Program-made: the position numbers and the translations under genes
Origin: DATEOR01 sp963841425
GTDB lineage: Bacteria; Actinomycetota; Thermoleophilia; Gaiellales; Gaiellaceae
Assembly: GCA_963841425.1 (NCBI GenBank)
Contig: CAWJCL010000001.1
Coordinates: forward strand, 434,001-498,000
Direction of reading: 5' to 3'
DNA length: 64,000 nt
The notes under the pieces: model-generated
Databases searched by the model: none
Told to the model about the DNA's origin: nothing
Seen by the model: only the letters and a program-made list of their open reading frames with translations
Shown: in pieces, positions 1 to 8,518 of the stretch
Numbering within the stretch: the first letter of the stretch is position 1
How the letters are laid out: each line of letters opens with the position of its first letter

Positions 1-781
1 TGTCGATCCCGCGCTCGACGACCTCGAGGATCCCGGGCGGATCCCCGATCCCCATGAAGTACCGCGGCCGCTCGGCAGGCAGGAGCGGAGCGGCCCACCC
101 AACCGTCTCGAGCATGAGGTCTCGGTCTTCCCCCACGCTCAGCCCGCCGAGAGCGTGGCCGTCCAAGCCGAGGGCTGCGATCTCCTCCGTGGAGCGGCGG
201 CGGAGTTCGGGGTCGGTGCCGCCCTGGCTGATTCCGAAGAGGAGCTGGCCGGGCGCCCTCGGCGCCGTGAGCTGGCGCGTCGCCCAGCGCGTCGTGAGCG
301 CCGTCGCGGCCTCGAGCTCTTCGCGCGGCGCATCGGACGGCGGGCAGACGTCCAGGCACATGGCGATATTCGACCCGAGGCGCCGCTGGACGTCGGCCAC
401 GAGCTCCGGCGTGAAGCGGGCCATCCGGCCGTCGTAGACCGACCGGAAGGTGACCCCTTCCTCGTCGACGGCGGAGATCGTGTCTCGGAGGGAGAAGACC
501 TGGAAGCCGCCCGAGTCCGTGAGGATCGGGCCGTCCCAGGCCATGAAGCGATGGAGGCCGCCCATCGCCTCGACGAGGTCCTCGCCGGGGCGGAAGTGGA
601 GGTGGTACGTGTTCCCGAGGAGGACGGTCGTGCCGAGCTCGCGCAGGCGCTCGGGGTCGAGCCCCTTCACGGTGCCCTTCGTCCCGACGGGCATGAAGGT
701 CGGCGTCGGCACGTCGCCGTGCGCGGTGTGCAGGACGCCCGCGCGCGCCTCGCCCTCCGTCGCGACGAGGTCGAAGCTCAT
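1..781 (-). CDS. tgt: Queuine tRNA-ribosyltransferase (partial)
   Basis: tRNA-guanine transglycosylase exchanges the wobble guanine of GUN-anticodon tRNAs for the queuosine precursor. I translated this frame from the sequence: it starts at ATG 781-779 and runs off the left edge after about 260 residues. Visible TGT signatures are TDSGGFQVFSL with the conserved Asp at about residue 90, MCLDVCPPSDAP, and LDGHALGGLSVGED. The catalytic nucleophile Asp and the zinc cysteines would lie beyond the edge. queA lies 94 bp upstream on the same strand, and queG at 13-14 kb supplies another pathway step. Family assignment is secure; only the C-terminus is missing. Confidence 0.93.
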   Translation of the reverse strand, partial: MSFDLVATEGEARAGVLHTAHGDVPTPTFMPVGTKGTVKGLDPERLRELGTTVLLGNTYHLHFRPGEDLVEAMGGLHRFMAWDGPILTDSGGFQVFSLRDTISAVDEEGVTFRSVYDGRMARFTPELVADVQRRLGSNIAMCLDVCPPSDAPREELEAATALTTRWATRQLTAPRAPGQLLFGISQGGTDPELRRRSTEEIAALGLDGHALGGLSVGEDRDLMLETVGWAAPLLPAERPRYFMGIGDPPGILEVVERGID

Positions 782-875
782 GCGAAGCACCTTTTCCGCT
801 CTTGTCGCACTGCGCGCGCCACGCATGCATCTTGGCTGGCTACGCTCGAAGCGGGTGGAGGCACGGGGTGGCCCC

Positions 876-1817
876 TCACAAAATGAGCATCGCGTCGCCG
901 AACGAATAGAAACGATACCGCTGCTCGATCGCGATCTCGTAGAGGCGCCGCGTCTCCTCCACCCCCGCGAAGGCCATCACGAGCGCGAGCAGTGACGAGC
1001 GCGGCAAGTGGAAGTTCGTCACGAGCGAGTCGACCCGCCGGAACTCGAACCCGGGCGTGATGAAAAGGTCGGTGCGCCCCGCCAGGGTTGCCCCCCGGGC
1101 GACCGACTCCAACACCCGCACGGTCGTCGTCCCCACCGCCGTCACGTGCGGCGCCGCCTGCATGCGCGCCCACGCCTCCTCGCCCACCTCGTAGCGCTCG
1201 CTGTGAAGTCGATGCTCAGCCAGCGTGTCGGCGGTCACCGGCCTGAACGTGTCGAGGCCGACGTGGAGCGTCACCCGCTCGACTTCGAGCGAGGCGAAGA
1301 GCTCGGGCGTGAAGTGGAGCCCCGCGGTGGGGGCGGCCGCCGACCCGCTCTCCTCGGCGTAGACCGTCTGGTAGCGCTCCGCATCCTCGAGCCGCTCGGT
1401 GATGTACGGCGGGAGCGGCGCCTCGCCGTCGGGCTCGCCCGAGAGGCGAAGGCGCCAGCGGCCCTCGCCGAGCGACTCGAGGAGCTCGACGGGGCCGAGC
1501 TCCATGCCCTCGCGGAGCCGCTTGCTCGGCCGGGCCAGCGCCTCCCACACGTCCCCCTCGACCCGCTCGAGGAGGAGTACTTCGGTGCGGCCGCCGGTCG
1601 GCCGCTCGAGCATGAGGCGGGCAGGAAGAACGCGCGTGTCGTTCACGACGACGAGCGTCTCGGACGCGATGAGCGACCCGAGGTCGCGGAATTGCCGGTG
1701 CTCGACCGTCCCCGTTGCGCGGGAGAAGACGAGTAGCCGCGACTCGTCTCGGCGTACCGAGGGACGCTGCGCGATGAGCTCCGGGGGAAGCTCGTAGTCA
1801 AGCTCAGACGTCCTCAT
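876..1817 (-). CDS. queA: S-adenosylmethionine:tRNA ribosyltransferase-isomerase QueA
   Basis: QueA transfers the ribosyl part of SAM to preQ1 in tRNA, giving epoxyqueuosine. The 313-residue protein opens with RTSELDYELPPELIAQRP, the typical QueA N-terminus. It carries TAGLHFT, GLDTFRPV and TNFHLPRSSLLALVMAF, all diagnostic of the family. The longer in-frame extension from 1868 adds 17 unconserved residues, so I place the start at ATG 1817. The tgt gene follows on the same strand, the usual queA-tgt order. A divergent helical protein starts 28 bp away at 1846. Confidence 0.95.
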   Translation of the reverse strand: MRTSELDYELPPELIAQRPSVRRDESRLLVFSRATGTVEHRQFRDLGSLIASETLVVVNDTRVLPARLMLERPTGGRTEVLLLERVEGDVWEALARPSKRLREGMELGPVELLESLGEGRWRLRLSGEPDGEAPLPPYITERLEDAERYQTVYAEESGSAAAPTAGLHFTPELFASLEVERVTLHVGLDTFRPVTADTLAEHRLHSERYEVGEEAWARMQAAPHVTAVGTTTVRVLESVARGATLAGRTDLFITPGFEFRRVDSLVTNFHLPRSSLLALVMAFAGVEETRRLYEIAIEQRYRFYSFGDAMLIL

Positions 1818-1845
1818 GCCGACATCCGCATTGAAGGTTAGAGTC

Positions 1846-2328
1846 ATGTCCGTGGACCGCGATGCCATCGAAAGAGCTCGGATGCGGCTCGCCCGAAGCG
1901 GCGAGGAACGCCCCGACGACGCTGCCCTGCGGGCGCTCCTCGAGCGCGCGCGGGCAGGGCTCGAAGCGCTCGCGCTGACGACCGCCGAGCTCGAGACGGG
2001 GATCCCCGAAAGGCTCGAGACCTCGCTTCAGAAAGGCCTGCGAGAAGAGGTGCTGCCCGTGGCGCGCCACCTCGCCGAGGTACGCGGCCTGTCGGGCCAG
2101 GCCATTCGCCGGCTCGAGCGCCTGCAGACGGACATCGCGTCCGAGCGCCAGGCGCGTGTCGAGGACCTCGCTCTCCTCGTCGACCTGATCACGTCGGGCT
2201 GGCGAGGCGTCGAGAAGCGCCTCGACCGGATGGAGCGCGTGCTCGACCGCGTCGAGCGCGCCCTGGACGAGCGCGCCGAGAGCGCCGCGTCCGTCTATCC
2301 CATCCAGCGCAAGAACCCGGGCGCCTAG
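1846..2328 (+). CDS. Hypothetical helical protein, coiled-coil rich
   Basis: The 160-residue product has no family I recognise. It is strongly charged and helical throughout. Arg/Glu/Leu heptads in the second half (VEKRLDRMERVLDRVERALD) suggest a coiled coil. There is no signal peptide or membrane segment, so it is probably cytoplasmic. I chose ATG 1846 over the in-frame ATG 1816 because GAAGG at 1833-1837 lies eight bases before it and the earlier start would overlap queA. The gene is divergent from queA and convergent with the histidine kinase at 2349. Codon use matches its neighbours, supporting a real gene. Confidence 0.7.
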   Translation: MSVDRDAIERARMRLARSGEERPDDAALRALLERARAGLEALALTTAELETGIPERLETSLQKGLREEVLPVARHLAEVRGLSGQAIRRLERLQTDIASERQARVEDLALLVDLITSGWRGVEKRLDRMERVLDRVERALDERAESAASVYPIQRKNPGA

Positions 2329-2348
2329 CCCGCTCCTCGCCAGCGGGA

Positions 2349-3725
2349 CTAGGCCGGTAGACGCAGCTCGAAGCGAGACCCCTTCCCGAGCTGCGACTCG
2401 AGCATGAGCTCGCCCCCGAGCGCCTGCGCGAGCTCGCGCGCAATCGGAAGCCCGAGGCCCGTCCCTTCCCCGGCCCGCGACCAGAACGGGCGGAAGATCC
2501 GCTCCCTCTCTTCCGGACCGATGCCCGGCCCCGAATCGGCCACCGAGATCGAGATCGTTCCGTTCGTCGCGCTCAGCCCGAGGTCGATGCGGCCTCCGTC
2601 AGGCGTCCACGCGAAGGCGTTGTCGAGGAGATTGGAGACGATCTGCAGCAGCCGGTCCCCGTCCGTGTCGAGGACCGGATCCGCCTCGAGCGAGCACTCG
2701 TACTCGATCCCGCGGCGCCGCGCCTCCTCGCCGAAGCTCTCGTACGCCTGCTCGAGCAACCGCCGCAGCTCGACTTCCCCCTCCTCGAGGGTGAACTGGT
2801 GTGCCTCCATGCGTGCGAGGTCGAGCACGTCGCCGACGAGACGCGTAAGCCGATCCGTCTCGGCGCCGATCACCCGAAGGGAGGCCTCCTGCGTCTCCTC
2901 GTCCTGCGCGATCCCGTCGCGCAGGGCCTCCACGTGGCCACGGATCGCGGTCAGAGGCGTCCGCAGCTCGTGGGAGACGACCATGAGGAAGTTGCGCTCG
3001 CGCCGCTGCGACTCGGCGAGCTTCCCGGTCATCTCGGCAAAGCGCTCCGTGAGGTGGCCGATCTCGTCCTTCGAGCGCGCCTGCGGAAGGTCCGCGTCGT
3101 AGCGCCCGGCGGCGACCTCGTCGGCCGCGCGTGAGAGAGCGAGCACCGGCTTGGTCAGGCGCCGCGAGAGGTACCAGACGAGGCCGCCCGCCACGCCGAG
3201 ACCGACGAGCATTGCGATCGCCATGCGTCCGAGGAGGACGACCCAGCGCTCCTGCAGCTCCGCGCGCGGCTTCGCCACGACGAGCGCGCCGAAGGTGTCG
3301 CCCCCGAGCGTGATCGGGTAGGCGGCCGCAAAGTACGTGCGCTCGGTGCCCGGGGGCGTGAACTCGAAGGTCTGCACCTGGCCGGCGTCGAGCCGCGACC
3401 GGTCGAGAAGCGAGAGCGGGAGCTGACGGAGCCCGGACTTCTCGCCGGGAAAGATCTCGACGCCCGCGTAGTAGATGCGCGAGCCCGTCGCCTGCTCGAG
3501 GATCGGCGCCGCGAACCCGGGAGCCCGGCGCGCCTCGTCGACGCTCCTGATCGCCTGCTCCTGGTAGAGCTGCGCCAGCCCCCGCGCCTGGCGCCGAAGC
3601 TCGGTGAGGGTGCGGTCACGCGTGTAGTCCTGGAACAGCCGCACCGCGAGCACGGCGGCCACCGCGGACGCGACCAGCACTCCAATGAGAAAGACAGCCG
3701 GAATGCGGTAGCGCAGCGAGCGCAC
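2349..3725 (-). CDS. Two-component sensor histidine kinase
   Basis: A 458-residue membrane sensor kinase. A membrane segment at about residues 9-30 and a second at 165-187 flank a roughly 130-residue extracytoplasmic sensor region. HAMP follows at about 188-240. The phosphoacceptor His is at 252 in VVSHELRTPLTAI. The ATPase domain shows the N box (NLLDNAFAWTPDGG), G1 (DSGPGIG) and G2 (GTGLGLPIARELAQALGG). It starts with GTG seven bases after the stop of the response regulator at 3733-4443, so the two form one transcription unit. The signal sensed cannot be told from sequence; the periplasmic domain is not one I recognise. Confidence 0.93.
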   Translation of the reverse strand: MRSLRYRIPAVFLIGVLVASAVAAVLAVRLFQDYTRDRTLTELRRQARGLAQLYQEQAIRSVDEARRAPGFAAPILEQATGSRIYYAGVEIFPGEKSGLRQLPLSLLDRSRLDAGQVQTFEFTPPGTERTYFAAAYPITLGGDTFGALVVAKPRAELQERWVVLLGRMAIAMLVGLGVAGGLVWYLSRRLTKPVLALSRAADEVAAGRYDADLPQARSKDEIGHLTERFAEMTGKLAESQRRERNFLMVVSHELRTPLTAIRGHVEALRDGIAQDEETQEASLRVIGAETDRLTRLVGDVLDLARMEAHQFTLEEGEVELRRLLEQAYESFGEEARRRGIEYECSLEADPVLDTDGDRLLQIVSNLLDNAFAWTPDGGRIDLGLSATNGTISISVADSGPGIGPEERERIFRPFWSRAGEGTGLGLPIARELAQALGGELMLESQLGKGSRFELRLPA

Positions 3726-3732
3726 CGGACGC

Positions 3733-4443
3733 CTACGAGACTCGGGCGACCTTGGGCTCTACCGAGACCTTGTAGCCCACACCCCAAACGGTGACGATGG
3801 GCGAGGCGTCGCCGAGCTTTCGCCGCAGCTGCCTCACGTGCACGTCCACCGTGCGGGTGTCGCCCGCGAACGTGTACCCCCAGACCCGTTCGAGCAGCTG
3901 GTCGCGGGTGAGGACGAGCCCCCGGTGGTCGAGCAGCTCCCAGAGCAGGTCGAACTCCTTCGGCGCGAGCTGAACCTCCTCGCCCGCGACCGTGACCTCG
4001 CGCCGTCCCGCGTCGATCCGGAGCTCGCCGTGCTGGAGCGAGGCGCTCTGCAGCTCTCGCCGTTCCGGGTTCGCCCGGCGCAGCACCGACTTCACGCGGG
4101 CAACGAGCTCGCCCGGGTTGAAAGGCTTCGTGAGGTAGTCGTCCGCGCCGACCTCGAGCCCGATGATCTTGTCGATATCGTCGTCGCGCGCGGTGAGCAT
4201 CAGGATCGGGACGTCGGAGCGCTGCCGGATCCGCCGGCAGACGTCGATCCCGTCGAGGTCGGGGAGCATGAGGTCGAGGATGACGAGCGACGGCGCCTCC
4301 GCGTCGGCCTGCTCGATCGCCCCGGCGCCTGTCTCCGCTTTGCGCACCGCGAAGCCCGCCTTCTCGAGATACATGCCCACGAAGGAAGCGATGCTCGGCT
4401 CATCCTCGACGACGAGGATGGAGTGGCCTTGAGCGCGAGTCAC
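3733..4443 (-). CDS. OmpR/PhoB-family response regulator
   Basis: A 236-residue response regulator. The receiver domain has the acidic pocket (VVEDEPS), the phosphoacceptor Asp at about residue 57 in VILDLMLPD and the conserved Lys in YLTKPFNPGE. The C-terminal winged-helix DNA-binding domain shows LAPKEFDLLWELLDHRG and the recognition stretch TRTVDVHVRQLRRKLGD. I use GTG 4443 because AGGA precedes it at a good distance; a TTG at 4461 is in frame but less likely. It is transcribed first, ahead of its partner kinase at 2349-3725. Confidence 0.93.
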   Translation of the reverse strand: MTRAQGHSILVVEDEPSIASFVGMYLEKAGFAVRKAETGAGAIEQADAEAPSLVILDLMLPDLDGIDVCRRIRQRSDVPILMLTARDDDIDKIIGLEVGADDYLTKPFNPGELVARVKSVLRRANPERRELQSASLQHGELRIDAGRREVTVAGEEVQLAPKEFDLLWELLDHRGLVLTRDQLLERVWGYTFAGDTRTVDVHVRQLRRKLGDASPIVTVWGVGYKVSVEPKVARVS

Positions 4444-4488
4444 GTCAGCGTATCCTGTCAAACGCGCCGGGTGGTTCGCGGAGGGAGG

Positions 4489-4959
4489 TCAGCAGGTGCC
4501 GCTGCCGAGCGCGAATCTCTTGCGGGAATGCGGCCACGGCTGCTCGTTGCCGCCGAGACCCCGGCGGAAGGTGCCGGTCTCCCCCGTGTCGCGGCCGTCG
4601 AGGACGAGACAGCCGTGCACGAACCCGGAGCCGTAGATCCCCCGGCCGCGCAGCTTGAGCCGCCACCTGCCGGCCCCCACGGTATTGAACGTGATCTCCC
4701 GGCCCTTGCAGCGGGTCAGGTTGTCGTTCGTCGTCCCTCTCGACTCGCAGCCGTTCACGGTCACGTTCGGGGTGGCGACGATCTTCCCCCGCCTCACCCG
4801 CCCGAGAAAGGTCCCCTGGTTTCGGACCTTCGCGAAGCCGGCGCCCTCGGAGAGCTGGAGGTACACGCCTCCGGCGGTCTTCGCCACCGCGCCGTGCGCA
4901 GCCCCGGCCGTCGAGGCCGCGACCGCCACCGCCACGAGAAGCACCGAGAAACGCCGCAT
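4489..4959 (-). CDS. Exported hypothetical protein
   Basis: A 156-residue protein of unknown function. From ATG 4959 it has a classic Sec signal: RR, a hydrophobic core SVLLVAVAVAAS, then AGAAHGA as a likely signal peptidase site near residue 25. The mature part is small, basic and glycine-rich (GAGRWRLKLRGRGIYGSGF) with a few cysteines (VNGCESR, LTRCKG, VHGCLV) that could form disulfides. A longer start at 5004 would put 15 charged residues ahead of the signal, so I prefer the shorter form. It lies just upstream of, and co-oriented with, the response regulator at 3733. Confidence 0.72.
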   Translation of the reverse strand: MRRFSVLLVAVAVAASTAGAAHGAVAKTAGGVYLQLSEGAGFAKVRNQGTFLGRVRRGKIVATPNVTVNGCESRGTTNDNLTRCKGREITFNTVGAGRWRLKLRGRGIYGSGFVHGCLVLDGRDTGETGTFRRGLGGNEQPWPHSRKRFALGSGTC

Positions 4960-5088
4960 GTGCTCGAGACGAAATATGGCTCCCCGCGGTGAACCTTTCT
5001 TCATGAATTTGTAAGCAGAGTTCGCTTGTCGGGCAGGAGTCGCCGTCCAGCCGCCGTACTACGATCCGCCGCTTCCGAGGCAACTCCC

Positions 5089-5346
5089 ATGGACGAGAAC
5101 CTCCGCCACGACCGCACCGTTCGCCTTCTCGCAGCGCGACTCGACGCGCTTGCGATCGCCTCGATGCGCGTTCCGGGCGGAGTGCGCATGTACCGCCACC
5201 ACATCCTGGCGGCGGTGGCCGCGACGCGGCACGCGATCGACCTCGATCTCATCTCCCCGTCCGAGGCGGATTCGATCTGGGCGGAAGTCGCGAACCGCCA
5301 TCCCGATGCGGACTGGTGCCGCTCGGGCCCGCGGCTCGCAGCCTAG
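5089..5346 (+). CDS. Small hypothetical protein
   Basis: An 85-residue protein I do not recognise. It is mostly helical, with an Ala-rich segment YRHHILAAVAATRHAIDLDL and a C-terminal EADSIWAEVANRHPDADW. The start is ATG 5089, with GAGG nine bases upstream; the longer reading frame from 5026 adds a low-complexity Arg/Ser stretch that looks non-coding. It converges with the small zinc-binding gene at 5352 with only five bases between the stops. Moderate confidence that it is real, none about function. Confidence 0.55.
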   Translation: MDENLRHDRTVRLLAARLDALAIASMRVPGGVRMYRHHILAAVAATRHAIDLDLISPSEADSIWAEVANRHPDADWCRSGPRLAA

Positions 5347-5351
5347 GCCAT

Positions 5352-5561
5352 CTAGGCCACTCGTCGTACGGATCCGCGAAGCCCGGTCGCGTTCTCGTGG
5401 CGCAGCGCGTTCCCGCTTCGCTGCCACCCCTCGCGGGCCGCGTCGCGCTCGCAGAGCAGACAGACGATTCGTCCGCCCGGCCCCTCATGGCGGCGCACCT
5501 GCCAGTAGCGGAAGCTCTCGCCCGCGAGCAGGTTTCTCCGGCAGACCGCGCACATCGTCAC
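5352..5561 (-). CDS. Small CxxC zinc-binding hypothetical protein
   Basis: A 69-residue protein with two CxxC pairs, CAVC near the N-terminus and CLLC at about residues 34-37, which would form a treble-clef or zinc-ribbon-like site. Between them lies a conserved-looking GESFRYWQVRRHEGPGG. A basic tail follows. No enzyme motif is present, so the likeliest role is a structural or nucleic-acid-binding zinc finger. It precedes the hydroxyacyl-CoA dehydrogenase at 5594, which runs in the same direction but is transcribed earlier, so the two may be co-transcribed. Confidence 0.62.
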   Translation of the reverse strand: MTMCAVCRRNLLAGESFRYWQVRRHEGPGGRIVCLLCERDAAREGWQRSGNALRHENATGLRGSVRRVA

Positions 5562-5593
5562 CGGGCTTGGATCCTAGGCCCGGGGCCGGACGT

Positions 5594-6448
5594 CTACCCG
5601 TAGCGGAAGAAGCCCTCGCCGGTCTTGCGCCCGAGCGTGCCGCTCTCCTGCATCTCGACGAGGCGCTCGGGCGGTCGCAGCCGCTCTTCGCCGAGCGCCT
5701 CGTAGAGCGCATCGGACGCGTGCACGTGGACGTCCACGCCGATGAGGTCGATGAGCGCGCACGGCCCGATCGGCCAGTTCAGGCCCGCGGTCATGGCCGT
5801 ATCCAGATCCTCGGGCGTGACCGCTGCCTCGTCGAGGACGCGCACGCAGTCGTTCAGGAGCGGGATGAGGATGCGGTTCACGACGAAGCCCGGCGTGTCC
5901 CGGCAGCGGATCGGGCGCTTTCCGATGCGCTCGGCGAATGCGAAGGCCGTCTCGACCGCTTCGTCCGAGGAGGCTTCCGCCTGCACGACCTCGACGAGCG
6001 GCAAGACCGGCGCGGGGTTGAAGAAATGCATGCCGACGACGCGCTCGGGCCGCTCGGTCGCCGCGGCGATCTCCCGCACGGGCAAAGCGGAGGTATTCGT
6101 CGCAAGTACCGCCGAAGGAAGGAGCCGGTCGAGCTCCGCGAAGAGCTCGCGCTTCGCGTCGAGCTCCTCGACGACGGCTTCGATCACGAGGTCGCAGCCC
6201 TCGAGATCCGCCAGCTCGGCGGTCGTCGTGAGCCGGCCGAGCGCCGCGTCGCGCTCCTCGGCGGTGAGCCGGCCCTTCTCGACGCCGCGGCCGAGGTAGT
6301 GGCCGATGCGCTCCCGCGCGCGCTCGCCGAGCTCCTCGGTCACCTCGCGCCCGAAGGTCTCGACACCCGACTGGACGCAGACCTGCGCGATGCCTGCGCC
6401 CATCGTCCCGAGCCCGACCACACCGACGCGCTGAATCTCGGTCGCCAC
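5594..6448 (-). CDS. 3-hydroxybutyryl-CoA dehydrogenase family protein
   Basis: NAD-dependent 3-hydroxyacyl-CoA dehydrogenase, 284 residues, the normal length of single-function enzymes. The Rossmann dinucleotide motif VGLGTMGAGIAQVC opens the protein. EAVVEELDAKRELFAELD and ATNTSALPV are family hallmarks. The catalytic His is in GMHFFNPAPVLPLVEVV, and GFVVNRILIPLLNDCVRVLDE starts the helical C-terminal domain. It oxidises 3-hydroxyacyl-CoA to 3-ketoacyl-CoA in fatty-acid degradation or butyrate-type metabolism. The divergent neighbour at 6481 is an aldehyde dehydrogenase; a shared pathway is possible but not shown. Confidence 0.93.
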   Translation of the reverse strand: MATEIQRVGVVGLGTMGAGIAQVCVQSGVETFGREVTEELGERARERIGHYLGRGVEKGRLTAEERDAALGRLTTTAELADLEGCDLVIEAVVEELDAKRELFAELDRLLPSAVLATNTSALPVREIAAATERPERVVGMHFFNPAPVLPLVEVVQAEASSDEAVETAFAFAERIGKRPIRCRDTPGFVVNRILIPLLNDCVRVLDEAAVTPEDLDTAMTAGLNWPIGPCALIDLIGVDVHVHASDALYEALGEERLRPPERLVEMQESGTLGRKTGEGFFRYG

Positions 6449-6480
6449 GAGCGCCAGCGTAATGGTTGAATAGATCTCCT

Positions 6481-7908
6481 ATGGCTGTGACGGTTCAGGA
6501 GCGGAAGCTCCTCCTCGACGGCGAGTGGATCGAGACCGGCGAGTGGCAGGACGTCGACTCCCCCTATTCGGGAGAGACCGTCGCGCGCGTGGCGCGGGCG
6601 GGGGTGGAGCACGCACGAAAGGCGCTCGATGCGGCGGAGCGTGCGATGAGCTCTCCCTTTCCCGCGCACGAGCGCGCCGCGATCCTCGACCGCGTCGCTG
6701 CGCTTCTCAAGGAGCGGCACGACGAGGTCGCACAGACGATCTCCGCCGAGGCCGGCAAGCCGTTGAAGGCCGCGCGCGTCGAGGCCGAGCGCGCGGTGTC
6801 CACGTACACGATGGCCGCAGTCGAGGCGCGCACCCTCGCAGGCGAGGTCGTCCCGATGGACGCCTCCGCCGCCGGGGTCGGCAAGGTTGCCTACACGATG
6901 CGCGTGCCGATCGGTGTCGTCGGCGCCATCACTCCCTTCAACTTCCCGCTCAACCTCGCCGCACACAAGATCGCGCCGGCGCTCGCGGCCGGCTGTGCCG
7001 TCGTGCTGAAGCCGGCCGGCCAGACCCCGCTCTCCGCGCTTCTCCTCGGCGAGCTCGAGACCGAGGCCGGCTTGCCGCCCGGCTGGCTCAACGTCCTCGT
7101 CGGGCCCTCCGCGGAGATCGGCGACGTCATCGTCGAGGACGAGCGCGTGAAGCTGATCACGTTCACCGGCTCCTCGGACGTCGGCTGGAAGATCCGCGAG
7201 CGCGCGGCGAAGAAGCGCGTGAACCTCGAGCTCGGCAACGCGACCCCGGTCGTCGTCGAGGCGGACGCGGACATCGAGGAGGCGGCGACGAAGCTTGCCG
7301 CGAACGCGTTCTCCTTCGCCGGCCAGAGCTGCATCTCCGTCCAGCGGATCTATGTCAAGCGCGACGCGTACGACGACTTCGTCTCGCGATTCGTCCCGAA
7401 GGTGCAGGCGCTCAAAATCGGCGACCCGGGCGAGGAGGACACCGACGTGGGCCCGGTCATCGACGAGGACGCGCGCGAGCGCATCGTCTCCTGGGTCGAG
7501 GAGGCGAAGTCCGCCGGCGCGACCGTGCTGACAGGCGGCGAGGTCGTCGACGGGCTCCTCCAGCCCACCGTTCTCGCAGACGTGACGCCGGACATGAAGG
7601 TCTCCTGCCAGGAGGTGTTCGGCCCGCTCTGCACCGTTTCGCCCTACGACTCCTCCGAAGAGGCGTTCGAGCTCGCCAACGGCACCGAATACGGACTCCA
7701 GGCCGGGATCTTCACGGCCAATCTGAAGACGGCGCTCGCGGCGGCGGCCGCCCTCGAGTTCGGCGGCGTGACCGTGAACGAGGCGCCGACCTTCCGCGCC
7801 GACCAGATGCCGTACGGAGGCGTCAAGGAGTCCGGCAACACGAAGGAAGGCCCGCACTACGCCGTGCGGGAGATGACCGAAGAGCGACTCGTCGTTCTGG
7901 CGCTCTAG
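6481..7908 (+). CDS. NAD(P)-dependent aldehyde dehydrogenase
   Basis: A 475-residue member of the ALDH superfamily, which oxidises aldehydes to acids. Catalytic Asn is in ITPFNFPLN, the cofactor loop is FTGSSDVGWKI, the general-base Glu is in LELGNATPVVVEADAD, and the nucleophilic Cys is in FAGQSCISVQRIYV. The GxxxG-like ELGN in place of the commoner ELGGK is a small variation. Substrate is not determinable; the closest feel is the lactaldehyde/glyceraldehyde-3-phosphate (non-phosphorylating) branch. I start at ATG 6481; the ORF opens five codons earlier with no support. It is divergent from the hydroxyacyl-CoA dehydrogenase. Confidence 0.92.
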   Translation: MAVTVQERKLLLDGEWIETGEWQDVDSPYSGETVARVARAGVEHARKALDAAERAMSSPFPAHERAAILDRVAALLKERHDEVAQTISAEAGKPLKAARVEAERAVSTYTMAAVEARTLAGEVVPMDASAAGVGKVAYTMRVPIGVVGAITPFNFPLNLAAHKIAPALAAGCAVVLKPAGQTPLSALLLGELETEAGLPPGWLNVLVGPSAEIGDVIVEDERVKLITFTGSSDVGWKIRERAAKKRVNLELGNATPVVVEADADIEEAATKLAANAFSFAGQSCISVQRIYVKRDAYDDFVSRFVPKVQALKIGDPGEEDTDVGPVIDEDARERIVSWVEEAKSAGATVLTGGEVVDGLLQPTVLADVTPDMKVSCQEVFGPLCTVSPYDSSEEAFELANGTEYGLQAGIFTANLKTALAAAAALEFGGVTVNEAPTFRADQMPYGGVKESGNTKEGPHYAVREMTEERLVVLAL

Positions 7909-7934
7909 CGGTCGAGCTCGTCGGTCGCGGGCGT

Positions 7935-7940
7935 TAGACT
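7935..7940 (+). promoter_or_regulatory. -10 promoter box, near-leaderless
   Basis: TAGACT fits the TANNNT consensus and sits ten bases before the ATG of the double zinc-ribbon gene at 7951. It is preceded by GCGT. The same GTTAG-type element recurs before other genes in this window, often at a spacing that would leave almost no leader. Confidence 0.5.
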
Positions 7941-7950
7941 CGGCAGCCAG

Positions 7951-8517
7951 ATGCCCTGGGTGCCAAGACTTCGCCGCGGCCCGCAGGGCGAGCCCGGCGT
8001 CGCAGAGCCTCCGCCCGCGCCCGAAGGCCCGGCCGGATCCACCCCGTTGCCGCCTCCCGGGCGGATGCGGCGCGAACGGCGCTGGCTCGCCGGCCGGCGG
8101 GAGACGGAGATCCGCGACGTCGGCGGCCTCACGGTCGAGATGGTGCGCCGCGACCGGTTCCGCCCGGAGCTCCTCGTCGAGCGCGCAGGCGACGTCCTCG
8201 CCATCGAGGAGCGGATGCTCGAGCTCGACGGTCTCATGCTGGCGGCGAGCGCAGTGCCGCGCGGGACGCGCGCGGTGCAACTCTGCGCCTGCGGCGCGCC
8301 CCTTCTTCCGGGAGCCCATTTCTGCTCGCACTGCGGGCGGCCCGCCACGGGGACGAAGGCACTCTCGACGTGCTCGCACTGCGCGGGGCCCCTCCCCGCC
8401 GACACGAACTTCTGCCCCGCCTGCGGCCATTCCGTCGCGGCGGACGAGTTCTCTTCCGAGACCGATGACCTCGACCAGACCCTGATCCGCCGCTGGTCGT
8501 CCGGCGAGGAAGACTAG
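7951..8517 (+). CDS. Double zinc-ribbon protein
   Basis: A 188-residue hypothetical. The first 40 residues are Pro-rich and probably disordered. A basic segment (GRMRRERRWLAGRRETEIRDVGG) follows, then an alpha/beta stretch of about 40 residues. The C-terminal part holds two zinc ribbons: CACGAPLLPGAHFCSHCG and CSHCAGPLPADTNFCPACG. These are DZR-type structural zinc sites. It is followed one base later by another zinc-ribbon protein with a membrane anchor, so the pair is probably co-transcribed and may act together. Function unknown. Confidence 0.75.
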   Translation: MPWVPRLRRGPQGEPGVAEPPPAPEGPAGSTPLPPPGRMRRERRWLAGRRETEIRDVGGLTVEMVRRDRFRPELLVERAGDVLAIEERMLELDGLMLAASAVPRGTRAVQLCACGAPLLPGAHFCSHCGRPATGTKALSTCSHCAGPLPADTNFCPACGHSVAADEFSSETDDLDQTLIRRWSSGEED

Positions 8518-8518
8518 C

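Noticed and set aside
6340..8430. A 696-residue minus-strand frame over the aldehyde dehydrogenase
   Set aside because: Antisense to a clear ALDH and two zinc-ribbon genes; composition is that of a complement frame.
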